Both the position numbers and the translations under genes were made by a program. A stretch of 11,297 bases of DNA from Strigomonas culicis (lineage: Eukaryota; Euglenozoa; Kinetoplastea; Trypanosomatida; Trypanosomatidae), in contig AUXH01000608.1 in the NCBI GenBank assembly GCA_000482145.1, positions 1-11,297 of the forward strand. The letters are read 5' to 3'. This document shows, one piece after another, positions 6,354 through 11,297 of this stretch; positions within the stretch are counted from its first letter, which is position 1; each line of letters starts with the position of its first letter. The notes under the pieces are model-generated. The model was not told where the DNA came from and made no database searches. It was given only the letters and a program-made list of their open reading frames with translations.

Positions 6354-7382
6354 ATGCAAAGTGAGTTGTCCTTTCCAAATGAGTCGAACAGTGTGGCAGA
6401 TCGGCTCGATATCATGTATAAATGTCATGAGTCTTTGGAAGACACTATATCCTTGTTTTCAGCCCTGCAAGAAAGCACCCAAGAAAGTCCACACACGGTG
6501 GGCAACTTCAATCCATGGAAGAAGCTGGAGACTGCAGTTGACACACTATCAAGAGATACTATTTCTTGTTTAAGAGTGTTTAGCACGAGTCGGGAGCTAA
6601 AGAGCTTCAGGGGTATGGAGACCGTTGCAGCTCTGTACGCTCGAGGCAATCCACCCCAGGTGCGTCTCATCTCATTTCTTAACGTTATCCGAGATACATG
6701 TGGTGGTGTTCTGCCCCCAGTTGTCACCATAGCTGCGTGTCGGCATATGATGCGCATCGATTACACCACCGCCGCAGAGTTTTTGGAAGCCTCAGTGAAC
6801 GAGTATGTCAGTGTGGGAAACCAGAACTCAGATTCCTTTCAGTGTAGACTAATAAACATCGTTGTCGGAGGTAGGGAAAAGCTGTTGCAGTCACTTCCTT
6901 TTCTCTTGCGCTTGGAGATTGAGTGTGCGGCCGAAGCAGAGCGGCCCTCAGTGGTTTTCGTGGAGGATAACGCGAGAATACGTGCCATGCTCTCCGAGAG
7001 TGTCCTGGATAACCTGAAAGAATTTGAGGCAAATTGTCGACAAAATGTGATGAACAAGAAGCAGAGGCTGCGTGAACGCGATTTGCGCCGTGCGTCGTTG
7101 AGCGCCTCGCATCGGACAGACGGGGTGCCTTCGCCAATAGCGCCCAAGGGTTCGGCTCATGCACACACCCCTCTGACGGTGCAAGACGCGCCTACTTCAA
7201 CGGCCTGGTACATGCATGTAGTGAAGACTTGGAGTTCTGGAAGGAAAAGGTATGTAGCGGGGACGCTCATTGGATTACTGGTAATAATACTGCTTCGCTT
7301 GCTCTTTTTAGGCGTGAGAAGGGCGGTGGCCTACTCACTGTCTGCATCTCGGCCAGCGCAGAAGAGAGTACTATCGTTTTAG
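6354..7382 (+). CDS. Tail-anchored helical protein, possible PEX15/PEX26-type peroxin
   Basis: The open frame reaches back to a TTG at 6309, but the first ATG after the acceptor is 6354, giving 342 residues. Residues about 12-235 look all-helical and soluble, including a Leu-Pro-Pro element at 120-122 between helices (VIRD near 111-114, then TIAACRHMMRIDYTTAAEFLEA at 125-146, described by position). Residues 228-247 are strongly basic, and 248-284 are Ser/Pro/Ala-rich and probably disordered. One membrane span lies at about 301-320 (VAGTLIGLLVIILLRLLFLG). A short tail follows with basic residues R322, R323, R333, K337 and R338. A C-terminal span with basic flanks is typical of tail-anchored proteins of peroxisomes/glycosomes or the outer mitochondrial membrane. 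Size, order of parts and the LPP-centred helix pair resemble PEX26/PEX15, the membrane anchor for PEX1-PEX6. This is an inference, not a family match. Confidence 0.75.
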   Translation: MQSELSFPNESNSVADRLDIMYKCHESLEDTISLFSALQESTQESPHTVGNFNPWKKLETAVDTLSRDTISCLRVFSTSRELKSFRGMETVAALYARGNPPQVRLISFLNVIRDTCGGVLPPVVTIAACRHMMRIDYTTAAEFLEASVNEYVSVGNQNSDSFQCRLINIVVGGREKLLQSLPFLLRLEIECAAEAERPSVVFVEDNARIRAMLSESVLDNLKEFEANCRQNVMNKKQRLRERDLRRASLSASHRTDGVPSPIAPKGSAHAHTPLTVQDAPTSTAWYMHVVKTWSSGRKRYVAGTLIGLLVIILLRLLFLGVRRAVAYSLSASRPAQKRVLSF

Positions 7383-7625
7383 TGCAGGTTGTGATCCACA
7401 GCAGCATTGTATCGTGCAGACAGACCCCGATGGCAGAAGAAAGAGCTGTGAATACCAACACAAAAGATAATTTATCTTTTTTTTTTTGCTTTCTGTCTGA
7501 CACTCTGTGGTGAAAATGCTAAGCATGTTTTCTTGTTCTTCTGTATTGCTTCTTTTCCCATTTTCTTGTCATTCTTTTTTTGTTTGTTTGTCACACACAT
7601 AAGGAAGGAAAAAAAACTTGCTATA
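7383..7625 (+). promoter_or_regulatory. Intergenic region with predicted acceptor for the small membrane protein gene
   Basis: A long T/C-rich tract runs from about 7527 to 7592. The first AG after it is at 7602-7603, giving a leader of about 22 bases without ATG. The open frame of the next gene continues through this tract to a TTG at 7533, producing a false hydrophobic N-terminus. That extension is not part of the gene call. Confidence 0.6.
7462..7480. repeat. Perfect 9-base inverted repeat beside a T11 run
   Basis: AAAAGATAA at 7462-7470 is the exact reverse complement of TTATCTTTT at 7472-7480, with one base between. As RNA it would fold as about seven pairs with a five-base loop. It is followed directly by T (7477-7487 is all T). 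It resembles a terminator in shape but is too A/T-rich to be stable. Confidence 0.6.
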
Positions 7626-8162
7626 ATGGCAGACGAACGAACTGAAAGCCGTGCGCGTCGCGAAGAGGTAAAGGTGTTTCGCTCGAGTTTAGACAAGCGC
7701 ACTATCAGCACCACACTCTTCACACAGCCTTCCTTTTATATGGCGCTCGGCAACATGGCGCTAATGTATATTACACACCGTTTTCCTGAAGAGTTTTTGC
7801 CTCCTCGATACCTCTCCATGTCTTACAATGGTCTAAAGGCATCATCCATGCTGGCTATACCCTTCTGTGCGATTAGCGGCTTTTACTTTTCCATTGCAAG
7901 CATTGTCAGCGCGTCACCTGACTCGTTGGGGGGCCACTTGTATGGCTTTACTGTCAGTACTGGTGTTGGACTGGGAATGATGGGCCTACGTCGTGTGTCT
8001 TGGTATTACCCGCTGCTGGGCGCTGCTTATCTTGCCTTTGGTGGACTACATCACTACAGGCGCTTAATGCTGTATGGTGATAATGCGCCCTTGATGTGCG
8101 TATCAGATATGCGTGAGATATGGTCTGACATCCGAGGTAAGAAGCAGACAGATTCCTCATAG
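7626..8162 (+). CDS. Small multi-pass membrane protein of unknown function
   Basis: 178 residues starting at the ATG at 7626, the first after the predicted acceptor. The N-terminal about 25 residues are charged and basic (RTESRARREEVKVFR). Hydrophobic segments follow at about 73-96, 104-121 and 127-141, with a weaker one near 36-50. The second is glycine-rich (GFTVSTGVGLGMMGLRR, 107-123) with small-residue spacing that suits tight helix packing. A tryptophan/tyrosine cluster (SWYYP, 125-129) and a basic HHYRR (142-146) mark interfaces. The C-terminus is charged and probably soluble. I recognise no family. Size, glycine-rich spans and charge pattern would fit a mitochondrial inner-membrane protein, such as an accessory subunit of a respiratory complex or a Tim17-like protein, but no diagnostic motif is present. 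The gene ends in TAG and lies 243 bases after the tail-anchored protein gene. Confidence 0.75.
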   Translation: MADERTESRARREEVKVFRSSLDKRTISTTLFTQPSFYMALGNMALMYITHRFPEEFLPPRYLSMSYNGLKASSMLAIPFCAISGFYFSIASIVSASPDSLGGHLYGFTVSTGVGLGMMGLRRVSWYYPLLGAAYLAFGGLHHYRRLMLYGDNAPLMCVSDMREIWSDIRGKKQTDSS

Positions 8163-8225
8163 TGAAATACAGGATACATGTTAAAAATCTTCTTTTCTTC
8201 GTCTTCTCGTGGAACAGATGAGGTT

Positions 8226-8228
<3 letters not shown>

Positions 8229-8264
<36 letters not shown>
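8229..8264 (+). repeat. (GT)18 microsatellite
   Basis: An uninterrupted GT run of 36 bases, about 65 bases after the stop of the small membrane protein gene. Alternating purine-pyrimidine sequence of this length can adopt Z-DNA. Length is likely to vary. Confidence 0.96.
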
Positions 8265-8265
<1 letters not shown>

Positions 8266-8442
8266 ATTGCAATCGAGTGCTCTTTTTATGGCCATCATTG
8301 GATTGCATTGAATTGCGTGCGTACAGACTGGATTTGTTTAACTAGACAGTGTGTGTTTTCTTGATGGTAATGGTGTATCGTGCGTTGTCAGCATATTCTG
8401 TTTTTTCTGATGTTGTTTTTCTTTCTTTTGTGTTTGTCTGTA

Positions 8443-8467
8443 TGTGTGTGTGTGTGTGTGTGTGTGT
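8443..8467 (+). repeat. (TG)12 microsatellite
   Basis: A second TG run in the same gap, just before the pyrimidine tract used for topoisomerase splicing. A complementary (AC)5 at 8548-8557 lies about 80 bases downstream. Confidence 0.95.
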
Positions 8468-8599
8468 CATTACATTTCTGATTCATTCTACCTCCTTTCC
8501 CTCATTTGTGATGTAATTGTGATACTTGTTGTAAAGGAAAGAAAAAAACACACACACCTGCATAATAGAACACATAGAAGGAAAGCTCTTGCTGCCTCA

Positions 8600-8618
8600 A
8601 TATATATATATATATATA
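8600..8618 (+). repeat. (TA)9 repeat
   Basis: An AT/TA run followed by CATACATATA, within the predicted 5' UTR of the topoisomerase gene and about 38 bases before its start. It is self-complementary and easily melted. Confidence 0.93.
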
Positions 8619-8655
8619 CATACATATACTTGAACAACTGAAAAGGGAAAAGAAA

Positions 8656-10968
8656 ATGATGCGTCGTACCATTTCATTTTTGGAGAAGCTAGTCATTGTA
8701 GAGTCTCCAAATAAAGTCATAAAGGTTGAAGACCTCCTTAGTGATCCGGCAGTTATTTCTGATTGGTCGTTCCAGAACGATGCTTTGAAGCGGATTGGCA
8801 CCGGGCCAGAGAAGACTATTGCAATGGCAACCACGGGGCACTTCATGTTTCTGAAGGACCTCTCTTGGCGCCCTACAGCGTTGAAGAGCACGCTACCGGA
8901 CGAAGAGTTTCCCCAGAACGGTATGCTGGCCAGCTTCTTGCTGGAATGGGAGGTGCTCCCCGGCCGCCACATCCAAGACACGGTGACGCGCTACATTACA
9001 GAGAAGGCGAATGATATATCGGAAATCATTATCGCTACCGATCCAGACAGAGAGGGTGAGCTCATTGCTGTCCACGCATTGAATTTGGTCCGTCAGATCT
9101 GCCCGGACCTGGACGTGCCCTTCACGCGTGCGTATATGCACAGCATTACGAAGGATGGCATCCGTCAGGCCATGGAAAACCGGACAACCGTTTTTGACCG
9201 TAACTTGGCCACGGCAGCTGAAGCGCGTCATGCTATGGATCGCATTTTCGGATTTCTAGGTAGCTCTGTGGTGCGCTATGCCAACCCTCAAATGCGGTCC
9301 ATTGGGCGTGTGCAGACGCCGGCTCTCATACTCATCAACGAGCGCGAGGACCGGATAACCAAGTTCCTCAATACGCACCGCTCAAAATATGAGCCACGCG
9401 CAGTGTGCCACTTCAAGTCCAAACAAGGTACAGAGTTTACGCAAGTGGTCTCCATCACCCCCAAGTTGGAAGATAAAATCGACTGGGAGAGCGAAAAGGA
9501 GGTTCGGCAAGCGGTGAGCTCGTGGAAGCTGGAGAGTGCCAGTCGCTTTCAAGTTGTGGGGACCCCTCAAAAGACGACGAAGGTGGTGCAGGCCCCTGCA
9601 CCGTTGACCATGGCCTCTCTCATCACCAAAGCCAATCGACAGCTCCAGCTGACAAGTGAGGAAGTGAGCGCCTCGCTCCAGGATTTGTTCCAGATGGGTT
9701 ACATCACGTACCCGCGTACGGACAGCTCGCGCATTGATGAATCTGCACTGCCCAGCATATACAGCGCTGTGAAGGCAGAGTTTGGCAGCAGCCTGGTCGC
9801 GCGAGGGGATGAAAAGGCCTCGTCAAGAAGGAAAAAAGGTGGGTCCAAGAAGAAAACGGCGGAGGACGGCAATGTGGAGGACGCCCATGAGGCCATCCGC
9901 CCCACCGACATGAAGCTCAAGGCAAGCGGCTTGGGCGAAGTGGCAGCAAAAACTAAAAGGGTGTACGATTTGATCCGCAAGCATACACTCGCTGCCTTCA
10001 TGGTGCCGATGCACACCAGCCGCGTCGAGGCGACCGTGTCCTTCACGTCTAGCTCGGGGAAGGAGTTTCTGTTCACACTGCAGGGCAAGCATGCAGTGGA
10101 GCCCGGCTGGTCGTTGGCGTTGACGGGTAAGGGCAGTGCGTCGACCGAAACCGATATGGACTTGGATGATCTCGAAAACGGTGTGGCGGTGGTGCAGACG
10201 GTTTCAGGGGAGGAGTTCAAGGCGATCGAGAACCTCAAGGCGGCCTCTGGTCGCCGCGATGCCATTCGCGTGGAGAAGCCGCAGGTGACCGAAATACGCC
10301 CTACGCCGCCGCTTCCCTTCTCCGAAGGTGGCCTCATCCAGGAACTGAAGAACAACGGCGTCGGCCGCCCGAGCACGTACCCGATGATCGTGAAGACGCT
10401 TCTGGCGCGGAGCTATATAACGGTGGTGGACGGCCGCTGCAAAACGACGGATGTTGGTCGGCTCGTCGTGGACACGTCGAAGACCACGTTCCCGTCCATC
10501 GTCGACATCGGGTTTACGTCCTCGTTTGAGAAGAAGCTAGACCGTATTGCCAAGCCAGCGAACGGCGCGCTCAAGGAATACAAGAATATCTCCGAGGCGG
10601 ATGTTGTCCTCTCCAGCTTCCTTTCGAAATTCTTGAACTACGTCACAGAGGCCACACGCAACCAGCGGGCCTGCATTGTGGAGCGATCCTTGACGCTGAA
10701 GCGGGAGCAATCAGCCTCCAAGGAGAGCGACCGAGAGTTCCAGGAGACGGTGCGGCGCGAACGGGAAAAGATTATGTCCCAAGTGCCCGACCTGGTGGAG
10801 TCTGGCAAGGCCTATCGCACCTTCACAGCCCTGCAGAACAGCCTGACGGACTATCTGCGTCGGCACTTCCCCCCGGCACCGCCAAGCGCCTGGGCCAACG
10901 CCCCGCGGCCGTTTAAGAAAAAGAACAAGTACCCAGTGAAGAGCAAAGGAAGGTTTTCTAAGAAGTAG
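8656..10968 (+). CDS. TOPIA: DNA topoisomerase IA, bacterial TopA type, probably mitochondrial
   Basis: A 770-residue type IA topoisomerase. It cuts one DNA strand through a 5'-phosphotyrosine link and passes the other strand, relaxing negative supercoils. The Toprim domain has Glu16 in LVIVESPNK and the acidic triad Asp129, Asp131, Glu133 in ATDPDREGE. RSIGRVQTPAL (214-224) and the active site GYITYPRTDSSR (348-359), with catalytic Tyr352, are intact. DAHEAIRPT (409-417) and NNGVGRPSTYP (566-576) complete the core. An extra Lys/Arg-rich stretch (385-400) separates the active-site motif from HEAIRPT. There are no C-terminal four-cysteine zinc fingers; instead the tail ends in a basic segment (751-770). 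The short basic N-terminus MMRRTISF fits the very short mitochondrial presequences known in trypanosomes. T. brucei has a mitochondrial enzyme of this type that resolves late theta intermediates of kinetoplast minicircles; the same role is inferred here. Length is somewhat below E. coli TopA, explained by the missing zinc region. Confidence 0.96.
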   Translation: MMRRTISFLEKLVIVESPNKVIKVEDLLSDPAVISDWSFQNDALKRIGTGPEKTIAMATTGHFMFLKDLSWRPTALKSTLPDEEFPQNGMLASFLLEWEVLPGRHIQDTVTRYITEKANDISEIIIATDPDREGELIAVHALNLVRQICPDLDVPFTRAYMHSITKDGIRQAMENRTTVFDRNLATAAEARHAMDRIFGFLGSSVVRYANPQMRSIGRVQTPALILINEREDRITKFLNTHRSKYEPRAVCHFKSKQGTEFTQVVSITPKLEDKIDWESEKEVRQAVSSWKLESASRFQVVGTPQKTTKVVQAPAPLTMASLITKANRQLQLTSEEVSASLQDLFQMGYITYPRTDSSRIDESALPSIYSAVKAEFGSSLVARGDEKASSRRKKGGSKKKTAEDGNVEDAHEAIRPTDMKLKASGLGEVAAKTKRVYDLIRKHTLAAFMVPMHTSRVEATVSFTSSSGKEFLFTLQGKHAVEPGWSLALTGKGSASTETDMDLDDLENGVAVVQTVSGEEFKAIENLKAASGRRDAIRVEKPQVTEIRPTPPLPFSEGGLIQELKNNGVGRPSTYPMIVKTLLARSYITVVDGRCKTTDVGRLVVDTSKTTFPSIVDIGFTSSFEKKLDRIAKPANGALKEYKNISEADVVLSSFLSKFLNYVTEATRNQRACIVERSLTLKREQSASKESDREFQETVRREREKIMSQVPDLVESGKAYRTFTALQNSLTDYLRRHFPPAPPSAWANAPRPFKKKNKYPVKSKGRFSKK

Positions 10969-11256
10969 TGTACAAGGAGCGAAGCCAAGCATTTGAGCAA
11001 TGGCGTGCACCACCTCCTGGAGCGGTGTGGGTACAAAGCAGTCAGTTTTTTTTTTCATTATTATTATTTTGGTTCTCACCTTTTTTCTTTTTCTAAAAAG
11101 AAAAGAATAGTATATTTTTTTTGTTGTTGTTGTTAATACATAGAATAACATATATATTTTATAGACTACAATGAAAAAAAAAAAGAGTTTAATATAGATA
11201 ATCTGATTTGTAGGCGCTTGTTTAAAGGAAACACCAACAACGGAGAAAAGACAGAG

Positions 11257-11291
<35 letters not shown>

Positions 11292-11297
11292 AATGTA
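10969..11297 (+). other. Downstream intergenic sequence, 3' UTR of topoisomerase IA
   Basis: The last 329 bases carry no supported gene. They hold a T11 run (11045-11055), ATT repeats, a T/C-rich stretch (about 11071-11094) with AG at 11099-11100, an A-rich block near 11174, and a terminal TG repeat. The T/C-rich stretch could direct polyadenylation of the topoisomerase mRNA, or splicing of a gene beyond the window edge. Confidence 0.7.
11261..11287 (+). repeat. (TG)13 microsatellite at the window end
   Basis: A TG run of 27 bases followed by TAATAAATGTA. It is the third long GT/TG run around the topoisomerase gene. The sequence stops ten bases later. Confidence 0.95.

Larger units (their letters stand above)
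8163..8655 (+). promoter_or_regulatory. Intergenic region with predicted acceptor for topoisomerase IA
   Basis: This 493-base gap contains two GT repeats, then a pyrimidine-rich tract at about 8471-8505. The first AG after it is at 8535-8536. The resulting leader of about 119 bases contains a short CA run, a TA repeat and purine-rich GAAAAGGGAAAAGAAA just before the start codon, but no ATG. Short frames across the repeats are rejected. Confidence 0.55.

Noticed and set aside
7533..7625. TTG-started extension that looks like a signal peptide for the small membrane protein
   Set aside because: It is the translation of the polypyrimidine tract upstream of the predicted splice acceptor at 7602-7603, so it would not be in the mRNA.
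8444..8641. 65-codon + strand frame over TG and TA repeats
   Set aside because: It encodes only repeat-derived Val/Cys and Ile/Tyr runs and overlaps the predicted acceptor.
9699..10376. 225-codon minus-strand frame
   Set aside because: It lies wholly antisense to the catalytic core of topoisomerase IA, where strong codon constraint removes antisense stops.
11081..11106. U-rich/A-rich hairpin after the topoisomerase gene, resembling an intrinsic terminator
   Set aside because: Pairing arises from T-rich next to A-rich sequence with no G/C stem, and bacterial-type termination is not expected here.

Overview
The window looks like part of a nuclear chromosome of a trypanosomatid (Kinetoplastea). 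Seven intronless protein genes all lie on the + strand, as in a polycistronic transcription unit. Each gene is preceded by a long pyrimidine-rich tract, then an AG, then a short leader with no ATG. That is the layout expected for spliced-leader trans-splicing. Gaps are low in complexity (T runs, GT, CT, TA and TAT repeats), with no bacterial ribosome binding sites or operon-style overlaps. The moderate base composition and A/T-rich gaps argue against Leishmania-like high GC. I cannot fix the genus from sequence alone.

Layout: (1) 131-943, a BAR-domain-like membrane-curvature protein. (2) 1523-2215, a Qc-SNARE of the syntaxin 6/10 type. (3) 2449-3942, a conserved-looking protein of unknown function with about five evenly spaced Asp-box motifs, probably a beta-propeller. 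(4) 4307-5620, a WD40 protein whose N-terminus (MGGSC) predicts myristoylation plus palmitoylation. (5) 6354-7382, a tail-anchored helical protein whose architecture suggests, but does not prove, a PEX15/PEX26-type peroxin. (6) 7626-8162, a small multi-pass membrane protein of unknown function. (7) 8656-10968, a bacterial-type topoisomerase IA, matching the known mitochondrial type IA enzyme of trypanosomes. The remainder, 10969-11297, is intergenic.

Three long open frames begin at a non-ATG TTG. For those genes I placed the start at the first ATG after the predicted splice acceptor (2449, 6354, 7626). All seven starts then follow one rule: first AG after the pyrimidine tract, then first ATG.

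The genes need not share a function, because trypanosomatid polycistrons are mostly not functional operons. Genes 1 and 2 both point to membrane traffic, gene 5 possibly to glycosome import, and gene 7 to kinetoplast DNA replication. Regulation is expected to be post-transcriptional. The most distinctive non-coding signal is a C10-T-C6-T-C6 tract before gene 4, which makes a strong G-quadruplex candidate on the template strand. I found no tRNA, rRNA, CRISPR array or transposon.
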